Shown: one piece after another, positions 1 through 7,461 of the stretch | Position numbering within the stretch: position 1 is the first letter of the stretch | Layout of the letters: each line of letters begins with the position of its first letter | DNA from: Paracoccaceae bacterium | Lineage (GTDB): Bacteria; Pseudomonadota; Alphaproteobacteria; Rhodobacterales; Rhodobacteraceae | Assembly (NCBI GenBank): GCA_030066905.1 | Contig: JASJAR010000008.1 | Location: 1 to 42,931, forward strand | Reading direction: 5' to 3' | DNA: 42,931 nt | Notes under the pieces: model-generated | The model's database searches: none | The model's input: the letters and a program-made list of their open reading frames with translations, nothing else | Told to the model about the DNA's origin: nothing | Translations under genes and position numbers: made by a program

Positions 1-303
1 GTTCAGCACATGGCAGGTGTTCCAGTGGAACTTGTCCTGCTCGTAGCCGATGTCCTTGATGCAGTCCCGCGCGATCTCGGCGATCCGGCCCATGTAGTTC
101 TTGAGCCGCTCCTTGTCGGAGAGCCCAACCTCGCCGCCGACGACGACCATGCCGGTGGTCGCGAAGGTCTCGCAGGCGACGCGGGCCTGCGGCTCCTCGG
201 TGAGAAAGGCGTCGAGGACGGCGTCGGAGATCCGGTCGCAGACCTTGTCGGGGTGGCCCTCGGAGACACTCTCCGAGGTGAAGGTGTAATTCTGTCGGCT
301 CAT
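1..303 (-). CDS. metK: S-adenosylmethionine synthetase, N-terminal part (cut by window start)
   Basis: Makes S-adenosylmethionine from methionine and ATP in the cytoplasm. The 101 visible residues start [20 protein letters not shown] and continue with the family hallmark [17 protein letters not shown] near residues 17-33 and [13 protein letters not shown] near residues 47-59. The ATG lies at 303-301, and the frame stays open to the window edge, so roughly three quarters of the protein lies outside. The start is fixed by the standard N-terminus and by a GGAG at 319-316 that belongs to the riboswitch just upstream. Gene order lnt then metK on the same strand is usual in Rhodobacteraceae, but the riboswitch between them implies separate control by SAM/SAH. 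Assignment is secure. Confidence 0.97.
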   Translation of the reverse strand, partial: MSRQNYTFTSESVSEGHPDKVCDRISDAVLDAFLTEEPQARVACETFATTGMVVVGGEVGLSDKERLKNYMGRIAEIARDCIKDIGYEQDKFHWNTCHVLN

Positions 304-313
304 TTTCTGGTGG

Positions 314-359
314 TGCTCCATTGCAAGTACGCCGCCACGCCAGGAAGCCGTTGTGACGG
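314..359 (-). promoter_or_regulatory. SAM/SAH-type riboswitch in the metK leader
   Basis: Read on the minus strand, CCGTCAC (359-353) pairs with GTGGCGG (338-332) as a 7-bp stem with one G-T wobble. The stem encloses ACGGCTTCCTG. GCTTC (348-344) can pair with GGAGC (319-315) as a pseudoknot that covers the GGAG ribosome-binding site. The stretch ACAACGGCTTCCTGGCGTG and the downstream TGGAGCA match my memory of the SAM/SAH riboswitch consensus, a class known from metK leaders of Rhodobacterales. Ligand binding would close the Shine-Dalgarno and lower MetK synthesis. Structure and placement are seen; ligand identity is family knowledge. Confidence 0.88.
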
Positions 360-369
360 TCGGGGCGGG

Positions 370-1848
370 TTACTCCAGCCCCGAGGTCTGTGCAATGGGA
401 TTGCGCCAATGCAGCACAAGTCCCGTCACCAGACCGATCAATAGGAGCACGAAGACCGGACTGTCACCGGTGCGTGCGTAAAGCGGCACCCCGGGCATGG
501 CGATCACGAGCATATCGCGCGCGCCGGCGATGTCGGCCCGCAGCGCCTCTTCCGGGCGGGTGCGCCCGAGCGGTCCGATGACCGTCGAAACCCCCTTGTT
601 GGCCACCCGCACCACCGGCAGGCCATGCTCGACAGCGCGGAAGCGGGCGATGTCGAGATGCTGCCGGGGGCCGGCGAAGGTGCCGAACCACGCGTCGTTG
701 GTGAGGATCACGATGTAGTCGGGCCGTTCGCCTGCGCGAAAGAGATGACCCGGGAAAATGCCCTCGTAGCAGATGAGCGGCAAGGCGCGGCCCAGAGGCG
801 TGTCGATGAGGCGCACTTCGGCGCCCGCGCTGAAACCGTTCGACGTCGTCCCGGCCATGGCGCGCAGGACCCCCAGCCGGAAGGGAATGTACTCACCGAA
901 GGGCACCAGATGGACCTTGTCGAAGGTCTCGCGCACGCGCCCGTCGGGGCCGGCCACGACGAGCGAGTTGAACCAATCTCCGCCGTCGCGCCGATTGATC
1001 CCGGTTATAAACGGCACGCCGCCGGCCGCGCCGATGGCTTCGAGGGCGGGGCCGGCGACATCGAGCGGGGTGACCACGGCCGCTTCGGGCCAGACGACGA
1101 GGTCGGGCGGGTCGGCGTCGCCGGAGCCCCGCGTCAGATCGAGCTTGGTCTCGAAATTCTCAGGGATGCGCGCGCGGTCCCATTTCTCGGTCTGGGGGAT
1201 GTTGGGCTGGATGAGGCGGACGGTGCCGAGGCGTTCGACGCCGGAGGGAAGGCGGCCGGGTCCGATCTGCGCGCCAAGCACCAGGCCGCCGAGGAGCACC
1301 GCCCCCGCGAGCGCGCCCGGCCAGAGCCGCGGCAGGGCGGCCGGCAGGGCGGCGGCAATGAGAGTGAGGGCCGTCAGCCCGTAGGAGCCGGTGACCGACG
1401 CCACAAGACGCAGCGGGGTGTCGACCCAGATATAGCCCGGCAGCGCCCAGGGAAATCCGGTGAAGATATGCCCGCGCACAACCTCCGCCGCAGCCAGCGC
1501 GACGGCGAATGTGAGCGCCCGGGGGCCGGCCATATGTTTCGCCGTCCAGCCTGCGAGACCCCAGAAAAGCGCCAGCCCCCCGGCCATGAGAAGAAGCGCG
1601 AAGGGCGCCATCCACCCATGGGTCTCGACGTCGACGAGGAACGGCTCCACGATCCAGTGCAGCGTCAGCCCGAAATAGGCTGCCCCGCCGGCCCAGGCGA
1701 GGCGCCCCGGTCTCTCGCTCCGTGCGATGAGAAAGATCAGCCCGGCAAAGCCGGCAAGGGCCACCGGCCAGAGCCCGAAAGGTGCGTGGCCGAGACCGGC
1801 CGCGAGCCCCGAAAGAACCGCCAGCGCAAGCGCCTTCGCCCCGCTCAC
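370..1848 (-). CDS. lnt: Apolipoprotein N-acyltransferase
   Basis: Adds the third acyl chain to the N-terminal cysteine of lipoproteins in the inner membrane. The 492-residue protein begins with about six hydrophobic segments (residues 5-195), followed by a carbon-nitrogen hydrolase domain (about 205-470). The catalytic triad is visible: Glu255 in VVWPEAAV, Lys311 in FDKVHLVPFGEYIPF and Cys360 in PLICYEGIFP. A last hydrophobic stretch ends the protein. Length is normal for the family. It follows the corC-like gene after 6 bp, so the two are probably co-transcribed. Its stop codon lies 10 bp upstream of the metK riboswitch, so a lnt transcript reading through would also carry that switch. Confidence 0.95.
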   Translation of the reverse strand: MSGAKALALAVLSGLAAGLGHAPFGLWPVALAGFAGLIFLIARSERPGRLAWAGGAAYFGLTLHWIVEPFLVDVETHGWMAPFALLLMAGGLALFWGLAGWTAKHMAGPRALTFAVALAAAEVVRGHIFTGFPWALPGYIWVDTPLRLVASVTGSYGLTALTLIAAALPAALPRLWPGALAGAVLLGGLVLGAQIGPGRLPSGVERLGTVRLIQPNIPQTEKWDRARIPENFETKLDLTRGSGDADPPDLVVWPEAAVVTPLDVAGPALEAIGAAGGVPFITGINRRDGGDWFNSLVVAGPDGRVRETFDKVHLVPFGEYIPFRLGVLRAMAGTTSNGFSAGAEVRLIDTPLGRALPLICYEGIFPGHLFRAGERPDYIVILTNDAWFGTFAGPRQHLDIARFRAVEHGLPVVRVANKGVSTVIGPLGRTRPEEALRADIAGARDMLVIAMPGVPLYARTGDSPVFVLLLIGLVTGLVLHWRNPIAQTSGLE

Positions 1849-1854
1849 CTCAGG

Positions 1855-2727
1855 CTATTCCGCCGCCCGCATCGCACCCGCGACCCGCACCCGGAGCCGC
1901 TTGATGCGGCGGGGGTCGGCGTCCACGACCTCGAAATCGGGGCCTTCGGGGTGTTTGATGACCTCGCCGCGCGCCGGCACCCGGCCCGCGAGCATGAAAA
2001 CGAGCCCGCCGAGGGTGTCGATTTCCTCGTCATCGGCCTCTTCGAGAAGCTTCTGGCCGATCTCGGCCTCGAACTCGTCGAGCGGCGCGCGGGCCTGGGC
2101 AAGGTAGCAACCGGGGCCCTCCACCGTCCAGTACCGCCCCTCGGCGATGTCGTGCTCGTCCTCGATCTCGCCGACGACCTGTTCGATGAGGTCTTCGATG
2201 GTGACGAGCCCGTCGACGCCGCCGTATTCGTCGATGACAAGCGCGAGGTGCCGCCGATCGGACTGCATCTTCTGCAAAAGGACGCCTATCGGCATCGACG
2301 GCGGGGCGTAGATCAGGGGCCTCAGCATCTTGCGGAGGTTGAACCGCTCGCCGGTGCCGTTGAACCCATGCTGGAGCGCGAAGTCCTTCAGATGGACCAT
2401 GCCCAGGGGGCTGTCGAGGGTCTCGTTGTAGACCGGCAGCCGGGTGAGCCCGCTGTCGCGGAAGACGTCGACCAGTTCCGACTTCGTCGAGGTCACGGGC
2501 ACCGAGACGATCTCCACCTTGGGGATCATCACGTCCTCGACGCGCATCCGGCGGAGGTTCGAGAGCCCATGGCTCGGTTCGGGCGGTCTGAACGGGTCGG
2601 CGACCGGCCTTGGGTCCGCCGTGCCGGCAGCCCCGAAGGAGCCGAATACCCGTTCCAGAAAACTCTTTTGTGCCGTCTGCGGCGCGCCCTGCGCCGCACC
2701 TAAAGACCCGTCGTGGCTCTCGCCCAT
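1855..2727 (-). CDS. CorC/TlyC-type CBS-domain protein (hemolysin C family)
   Basis: A soluble 290-residue member of the CorC/HlyC family. After a poorly conserved N-terminus come two CBS domains: residues about 62-120 (MRVEDVMIPK, LTRLPVYNE) and about 130-185 (HLALVIDEYGGVDG, IEDLIEQVVGEIEDE). A CorC_HlyC transporter-associated domain follows (about 205-280). It lacks the N-terminal DUF21 membrane domain, as usual for the short form located between ybeY and lnt. Proposed roles are Mg2+/Co2+ homeostasis and binding of adenine nucleotides; the hemolysin name is historical. It lies 32 bp downstream of ybeY and 6 bp upstream of lnt, in the conserved order. Family is certain, cellular role is not. 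Confidence 0.92.
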   Translation of the reverse strand: MGESHDGSLGAAQGAPQTAQKSFLERVFGSFGAAGTADPRPVADPFRPPEPSHGLSNLRRMRVEDVMIPKVEIVSVPVTSTKSELVDVFRDSGLTRLPVYNETLDSPLGMVHLKDFALQHGFNGTGERFNLRKMLRPLIYAPPSMPIGVLLQKMQSDRRHLALVIDEYGGVDGLVTIEDLIEQVVGEIEDEHDIAEGRYWTVEGPGCYLAQARAPLDEFEAEIGQKLLEEADDEEIDTLGGLVFMLAGRVPARGEVIKHPEGPDFEVVDADPRRIKRLRVRVAGAMRAAE

Positions 2728-2759
2728 CTGACCTTTCCAAGACGCCGGCCCGGTGCCGG

Positions 2760-3236
2760 CTAAGAATAAGGGTTAGCAACCCCGAGTGACATAAGTATGG
2801 CGATCTCCCGGGATTCCATCAAGTCGGCGTCGGCGTCGGTCTCATGGTCGTAGCCGAGCAGGTGGAGAAGGCCGTGAACGAGGAGATGGGTCAGATGGTC
2901 GCCAAAGACAATGCCGGCGGCCTCGGCTTCGGCCGCACAGGTTTCATAGGCGAGCGCAATGTCGCCGATCTCGGGCGAGCCGGGCGGTGGCGGGACTACT
3001 CCGGGGGCGTCGGGAGAGAGGGTCTCGGCAGGCCAGGAGAGCACATTGGTAGGCTGCGTCTTGCCACGAAATTCGCCGTTCAGGACCGCAATGCGCGCGT
3101 CGTCCGTGGCCAGACAGGCCGCCGAGAGCGGTCCGGTCGCCAGATGGGCCTCGAGTGCTGTCAGAGCCCGGCCCGCGAGGCCCGGCAAGCCCGCCGCTTC
3201 CCAGCGGGTATCTTCGATGATGACCTCCAGTCCCAT
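2760..3236 (-). CDS. ybeY: Endoribonuclease YbeY (16S rRNA maturation)
   Basis: A metal-dependent single-strand RNase for 16S rRNA 3'-end maturation and ribosome quality control. The 158-residue protein has the zinc motif HGLLHLLGYDH, giving His121, His125 and His131. The preceding GDIALAYE segment (about 91-98) is typical. Length is normal. In related genomes phoH lies directly upstream; here phoH is about 4.2 kb away and four plus-strand genes intervene, so ybeY must use its own promoter in 3237-3383. The start MGLEVIIED is the first plausible ATG. Confidence 0.95.
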   Translation of the reverse strand: MGLEVIIEDTRWEAAGLPGLAGRALTALEAHLATGPLSAACLATDDARIAVLNGEFRGKTQPTNVLSWPAETLSPDAPGVVPPPPGSPEIGDIALAYETCAAEAEAAGIVFGDHLTHLLVHGLLHLLGYDHETDADADLMESREIAILMSLGVANPYS

Positions 3237-3276
3237 GCCACCGCCCTACCTTTGTGGAAGACCCGCGACCAGAGGG

Positions 3277-3318
3277 CGGGGTTTCGAAATCCCGCGCGCG
3301 GCGGTTTCGAAACCGCCG
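3277..3318. repeat. Two adjacent TTCGAA-centred palindromes
   Basis: Between the divergent ybeY and nitroreductase genes lie an imperfect dyad GGGTTTCGAAATCCC (3279-3293) and a perfect 20-bp palindrome CGGCGGTTTCGAAACCGCCG (3299-3318). The inner 16 bases GCGGTTTCGAAACCGC recur at 42798-42813 next to gcvP, again beside a second TTCGAA palindrome. Here it sits between divergent genes, so it could be an operator or a mobile palindromic unit rather than a terminator. Confidence 0.6.
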
Positions 3319-3383
3319 CAGCCCGGCGCTTCCGGCCGCCCCGAACTTCCTCTACACTGGCGTCACCAACAGGAGCTGCCCCC

Positions 3384-4178
3384 ATGACCGACACCACCGC
3401 CGCCGTCGATCTTTCTGCCGCCGAGGCCGAGGTCGACCTGCCGCCCATCGGCTCCACCGAGCGCTACGATGCGCTGATGGAAGTGATCCGCAACCGCGTG
3501 ACGGTGCGGAAGTTCGACACCAATTTCACCGTCCCGGACGAGCATTTCGACCTCATCCTGGAAGCCGCCCGCCACGGGCCCTCGGGGGCCAATGCCCAGC
3601 CCTGGCAGTTCGTCGTCGTGCGCGACCAAGACATGAAACAGCAGATCGCCGATTACTTCGTCGCCGAACAGCGCTTCCGCGCCAAGGCGAAGATGAAGTT
3701 TCCGACGCCCGATTACCGCGGTCTCGCGACCGCCCCCGGCTTCGTGGTGGTCTGCTCCGACATGCGCTGGATCAACGCGTTCCCCGTCCTCAACGACGGC
3801 TCGGACCTCGACGCGCAATACAAAGAAAACGCCGAACGCATTCTGCTCCAGTCTGTCGCGGCCGCCACCATGTCGGCCCATCTCGCCGCCGCCGCGCTCG
3901 GCTATTGCGTCTGGTGGGTCACCGCCATCGGCCAGGACGAGGCGCAAAAGGCGATGCGCCCGCTTCTTGGCATTCCCGACGAGGTCTCGGTGCTCGACAT
4001 CTTCCTCTTTGGCCCGCCCGCCCAGGCGCCCTACAAGCGCTGGCGCCGGCCCGCCGAGGAAATCGTCCACTGGGACCAGTACGACCGCGACCAGTTCATG
4101 ACCGAGGAAGACCTTCTCGACTGGATCAAGACCCGCCGGCACCGGGTGATGTACCGCGATGCCTCGAAGATCGACTAA
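3384..4178 (+). CDS. Nitroreductase-family flavoprotein
   Basis: A 264-residue member of the FMN-dependent nitroreductase superfamily. The FMN-binding start RNRVTVRKFD (residues about 36-45) and AARHGPSGANAQPWQFVVV (about 61-79) are visible. A mid-protein helix runs through AAATMSAHLAAAALGYCVWW, and the C-terminal strand is LDIFLFGPP. The first 30 residues are acidic and not part of the domain. The ATG at 3384 is preceded by AGGAG at 3371-3375; earlier in-frame codons would reach into ybeY on the other strand. The C-terminal extension of about 45 charged residues after GPPAQAP is longer than in minimal nitroreductases. It stands alone and the substrate cannot be read from context. Confidence 0.85.
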   Translation: MTDTTAAVDLSAAEAEVDLPPIGSTERYDALMEVIRNRVTVRKFDTNFTVPDEHFDLILEAARHGPSGANAQPWQFVVVRDQDMKQQIADYFVAEQRFRAKAKMKFPTPDYRGLATAPGFVVVCSDMRWINAFPVLNDGSDLDAQYKENAERILLQSVAAATMSAHLAAAALGYCVWWVTAIGQDEAQKAMRPLLGIPDEVSVLDIFLFGPPAQAPYKRWRRPAEEIVHWDQYDRDQFMTEEDLLDWIKTRRHRVMYRDASKID

Positions 4179-4298
4179 CTGGCCGAAACCCACCGCCCCG
4201 GGGCGCGTTGTTTGGCCAGAGGCCGCGGGGCAGGTACCGGGCCGGTGGGCAGGTTCAACCTAGGCGCGAAACCGCCGATCTCCGGGGGCGGACAAAAA

Positions 4299-4330
4299 AC
4301 GTCATCCCCCTGTGATACGGATTGCATAAG
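4299..4330 (+). promoter_or_regulatory. Pho-box-like 11-bp repeats and -10 element upstream of plcP
   Basis: Three heptamers spaced exactly 11 bp apart resemble the PhoB half-site CTGTCAT: ACGTCAT (4299-4305), CTGTGAT (4310-4316) and ATTGCAT (4321-4327), with 4-bp spacers. They match at 5, 6 and 4 of 7 positions. A -10-like CATAAG follows at 4325-4330, about nine bases past the second heptamer, where PhoB-dependent promoters usually carry it. This predicts a transcript start near 4337 and a leader of about 23 nt before the TTG at 4360. Spacing and matches are seen; PhoB binding is inferred. Confidence 0.6.
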
Positions 4331-4359
4331 ACAGCAGAAAAACACCCCTGAGGCACGGT

Positions 4360-5157
4360 TTGAGCCACCGTACGATCTTTCTGTCCGACATCCATCTCGG
4401 CGCCAAGGGCTGTCAGGCGGAACTGCTCGCCAGTTTCCTCGCCAGTCACGATGCGGAGACGATCTACCTCATCGGCGACGTCTTCGACGGCTGGAAGCTC
4501 AAGCGCGGCTGGCACTGGCCCCAGAGCCATAACGACATCATCTCGGCCCTCCTCGACAAGGCGCGGGCCGGGACCCGGGTGATCTTCATTCCCGGCAACC
4601 ACGACGAGGTGGCACGGAATTACTTCGGCACCCATTTCGGCGGGATCGAGGTGAAGCCGCGCGCCGAGTTCGTCGCCGCCGACGGCCGCCGCTTTCTCGT
4701 CACCCATGGCGACGAGTTCGACAGCGTGGTCGTCAACGCCCGCTGGCTCGCCCTTCTGGGCGACCGCTTTTACCACCTCCTTTTGTGGTGCAACCCCAAG
4801 ATCAACGCCGTCCGCCGGCTCTGGACCCGGCGCTACTGGTCGCTCTCGAAATGGGCCAAGGGGCAGGTGAAACAGGCGGTGAGCTTCATCTCCCAATACG
4901 AAAAGGTGCTCGCCGACGATGCGCGGATGGGCGGCTATGACGGCGTGATCTGCGGCCATATCCACCACGCGAACATTCGCCAGATCGGCGATATACTTTA
5001 CGTCAACACCGGCGACTGGGTGGAAAGCTGCACTGCGATTCTCGAAGATCATGAGGGCAAGCTCAGCCTCGTCGACTGGGAGGCGCGGATCGCCCGGCGG
5101 CGGCTTCTGGCCCGGCGCGGACGGCGGCGGGCGAAGAACCCGACCAAAGTCGATTGA
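4360..5157 (+). CDS. plcP: PlcP-type metallophosphoesterase (phospholipase C of lipid remodelling)
   Basis: A 265-residue calcineurin-like phosphoesterase. Metal motifs in order are FLSDIHLG (Asp10, His12), LIGDVFDGW (Asp40), IPGNHDE (79-83), VTHGDEFD (about 114-121) and CGHIHH. Databases usually label this family UDP-2,3-diacylglucosamine diphosphatase (LpxH-like). However, motifs such as GAKGCQAELL, WHWPQSHND and NTGDWVESCTA resemble PlcP of Sinorhizobium, which cleaves phospholipids to diacylglycerol under phosphate limitation. The btaA-btaB genes directly downstream, which use diacylglycerol, support PlcP strongly. The start is TTG at 4360: the DIHLG motif begins only nine residues in and no nearer ATG exists. 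The C-terminus is very basic, as expected for a membrane-surface enzyme. Confidence 0.82.
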   Translation: MSHRTIFLSDIHLGAKGCQAELLASFLASHDAETIYLIGDVFDGWKLKRGWHWPQSHNDIISALLDKARAGTRVIFIPGNHDEVARNYFGTHFGGIEVKPRAEFVAADGRRFLVTHGDEFDSVVVNARWLALLGDRFYHLLLWCNPKINAVRRLWTRRYWSLSKWAKGQVKQAVSFISQYEKVLADDARMGGYDGVICGHIHHANIRQIGDILYVNTGDWVESCTAILEDHEGKLSLVDWEARIARRRLLARRGRRRAKNPTKVD

Positions 5158-5179
5158 ACGAACAGACCAAGGAAAAGAC

Positions 5180-6400
5180 GTGAGCCAAAGCGTTTCCGAG
5201 ACCATCGATGCCGCGGTCTATGAAGGACGGCCCCTGTCGAAATCGGGCCTCGCCGACCGGGTCTTCGCACAGATGTTCCGCGGCCTCGTCTATGCCCAGA
5301 TCTGGGAGGACCCGGTGGCGGATATGGCGGCGCTGGAGCTTTCGGGCGAGGACGACGTCGTCTGCATCGCCTCGGGGGGCTGCAACATGATGTCCTATCT
5401 CACCGCCGGCCCGGCTTCGGTCGTGGCGGTCGATCTCTCCCCGGCCCATGTGGCTCTCGGTCGGCTGAAGCTTCTGGGCGCGCGGGAATTTCCCGACCAT
5501 GCGAGCTTCTACCGGTTCTTCGGCGCGGCGGACCGGGCCGCGAATGGGGGGCTCTTCGAAACCTACCTCGCCCCCCATCTCGACGCCGAGGCCGCCGCCT
5601 TCTGGAACGGCCGCACGCTGTCGGGCCGGCGCAAGGCGATGTTCCAGAAAGGGCTCTATCGGTATGGCGCGCTGGGGCGGTTTCTAGGGGTCGTCCAAAG
5701 CTTCGCCTGGCTCGCGGGGGTCGACCTCAAGCGGGTCCTGAAGGCCCAAAACCTCGACGAGCAGCGCGCCTTTCACGCCGCCGAGATCCACCCCTTGTTC
5801 GACCGCCCCCTCGTGCGCTTTCTCGCCCGGCGGCGCGCCTCGCTCTTCGGGCTCGGCATTCCGCCGGCGCAATACGACAAGCTCGCCGCCGATGGGGGCG
5901 GCGATGTGATCCCGGTCCTGAGGGAGCGGGCGCGGAAGCTCTTCTGCGACTTCCCCGTCGCGGAGAACTACTTTCTCTGGCAGGCGGTGGGGCGTACCTA
6001 CAAGCGCGACGGAACCGGGCCCGTGCCGCCCTATCTCGACCCCCGCCATTTCGAGGCGGTGCGCGATGGCGCGGCCCGGGCGAGCCTGGCCAACACATCG
6101 CTCACCGACCTTCTGGCTTCGGCCCCCTCGGGCTCGAAGAGCGTCTATGTGCTGCTCGACGCCCAGGATTGGATGAGCGACGCCCAGCTCAACGCGCTCT
6201 GGTCGGAGATTACCCGCACCGCGCGGCCCGGTGCGCGGGTGCTCTTCCGCACCGGCGGGGCGGCGGACATTCTGCCCGGCCGGGTCGACCCGGAGCTTCT
6301 GACGCGCTGGTCCTACGACGCAGATGCCTCGGCCGCGGCCTTCGCCGCAGACCGCTCGGCGATCTATGGCGGGGTGCATCTTTATCGGCTGAAGGGCTAG
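5180..6400 (+). CDS. btaA: BtaA, S-adenosylmethionine:diacylglycerol 3-amino-3-carboxypropyltransferase
   Basis: First enzyme of betaine-lipid (DGTS) synthesis: it moves the aminocarboxypropyl group of SAM to diacylglycerol. The 406-residue protein is of the DUF3419/BtaA type. Visible blocks are LVYAQIWEDPVADMAAL (about 35-51), the SAM-site-like VVCIASGGCNMMSYL (about 60-74), VVAVDLSPAHVAL, and a C-terminal SVYVLLDAQDWMSDAQLNAL followed by a Rossmann-like end. The start is GTG at 5180 with AAGGA 7 nt upstream; longer in-frame starts would lie inside plcP. It follows plcP by 22 bp and precedes btaB by 4 bp, so one transcript is likely. Confidence 0.92.
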   Translation: MSQSVSETIDAAVYEGRPLSKSGLADRVFAQMFRGLVYAQIWEDPVADMAALELSGEDDVVCIASGGCNMMSYLTAGPASVVAVDLSPAHVALGRLKLLGAREFPDHASFYRFFGAADRAANGGLFETYLAPHLDAEAAAFWNGRTLSGRRKAMFQKGLYRYGALGRFLGVVQSFAWLAGVDLKRVLKAQNLDEQRAFHAAEIHPLFDRPLVRFLARRRASLFGLGIPPAQYDKLAADGGGDVIPVLRERARKLFCDFPVAENYFLWQAVGRTYKRDGTGPVPPYLDPRHFEAVRDGAARASLANTSLTDLLASAPSGSKSVYVLLDAQDWMSDAQLNALWSEITRTARPGARVLFRTGGAADILPGRVDPELLTRWSYDADASAAAFAADRSAIYGGVHLYRLKG

Positions 6401-6404
6401 GGCG

Positions 6405-7055
6405 ATGGCCGAGATCAGCCGCGCCGAGGGCCACGGCGCGCTCATGGACAAGATTTACCGCCACCAGCGGCGCGTCTATGACCTGACCCGGAAATACTAC
6501 CTTTTGGGCCGCGACCGCCTGATCGCCGAGATGGCACCCGGCCCAGACGCCCACATCCTCGAAATCGCCTGCGGCACCGGGCGCAACCTCGACCTCATCG
6601 GACGCCGCTATCCAGGCCGGGCGCTCTACGGGCTCGACATCTCAAGCGAGATGCTGGCCACCGCCCGCACCAAGCTCGGGGCCCGGGCGCTCTTGGCCGA
6701 GGCCGACGCTTGCGACTTCGACGCCGAGGCGCTTTTCGGGCGGGCGCGGTTCGACCGGATCGTTCATTCGTATTCCCTGTCGATGATCCCCGACTGGCAG
6801 GGCGCGCTTGCCGAAGCCGCCGGCAAGCTCGCGCCGGGGGGGCAGATGCACATCGTCGATTTCGGCGACATGGGCGGGTTGCCGGGCTGGTTCGACCGGG
6901 GGATGCGGGGGTGGCTGGCGAAGTTCCACGTCACCCCGCGCGACGGGCTTGGCGACGTGCTCGATGCGGTGGCCACCGTTCAGGGGCTCACGGTCGAGCA
7001 TCGGACGCTCTATCGCGGTTATGCCCAGATCGGGATGCTGAAGCGCCCCGCGTGA
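6405..7055 (+). CDS. btaB: BtaB, diacylglycerylhomoserine N-methyltransferase
   Basis: Second enzyme of DGTS synthesis; it trimethylates diacylglycerylhomoserine using SAM. The 216-residue protein has a class I methyltransferase fold: motif I LEIACGTGRN (about 52-61), an acidic strand end in LYGLDIS, and motif IV region FDRIVHSYSLSMIPDW. Length fits BtaB. The ATG lies 4 bp after the btaA stop, giving tight coupling. Together with plcP it completes a phospholipid to diacylglycerol to betaine-lipid route. The operon runs toward phoH on the opposite strand, with a 400-bp repeat region between them. Confidence 0.9.
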   Translation: MAEISRAEGHGALMDKIYRHQRRVYDLTRKYYLLGRDRLIAEMAPGPDAHILEIACGTGRNLDLIGRRYPGRALYGLDISSEMLATARTKLGARALLAEADACDFDAEALFGRARFDRIVHSYSLSMIPDWQGALAEAAGKLAPGGQMHIVDFGDMGGLPGWFDRGMRGWLAKFHVTPRDGLGDVLDAVATVQGLTVEHRTLYRGYAQIGMLKRPA

Positions 7056-7461
7056 GCGCGGTTTCGGCAGGGAGGGGCGTTTTTGGGGTGCCGGTCGGTT
7101 TCGGGGTCACGCGGACGTTCGTCTGGGCGCTCCGATCTTCAGATCCTCCCGTCCCGGGCGTGACCCGGGACCTCGCCGGGCTTGGCACTCCTGGGGATCG
7201 AGGCCCCGGATCGGGTCCGGGGCGTGTCCGGGCGTCAGAACGCCAGAGGGATTGGTGGCGACAGGTCGTCGACTGTTGGCCTCTTGAAGAGGTCCATGTT
7301 GCGCACCCCGATCTCCAGATCCTCCCGTCCCGGGCGTGCCCCGGGACCCCGACGGGCGGTGCGCTCCTGGGGATCGGGGCCCCGGATCGGGTCCGGGGCG
7401 GGGTTCGCCGGAGGCCGTTGGAGCAAGACCGAGCTTCAGCTTCGGGCCAAGAACCGGCCCC
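7056..7461. repeat. Convergent intergenic region with two copies of a GC-rich palindromic repeat
   Basis: No gene is visible. Two copies of a roughly 93-bp unit lie at 7132-7224 and 7308-7400. Each holds GATCTYCAGATCCTCCCGTC, then a CCCGGG palindrome (CCCGGGCGTGACCCGGG and CCCGGGCGTGCCCCGGG), then CTCCTGGGGATCG and an identical 21-base palindrome spanning 7203-7223 and 7379-7399. The same building blocks recur near 9642, 22757, 32484 and 41568. In this position, between btaB and phoH, the hairpins could stop transcription from both sides. Confidence 0.85.

Noticed and set aside
625..2703. Long plus-strand open frame (692 codons) opposite lnt and corC
   Set aside because: It is antisense to two genes with intact catalytic motifs; its translation is Arg/Pro/His-rich and fits no family. 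High GC leaves the opposite strand open.
4360..5157. Calling the phosphoesterase LpxH (lipid A biosynthesis)
   Set aside because: Family motifs alone allow it, but the btaAB neighbours and the Pho-like promoter favour PlcP.
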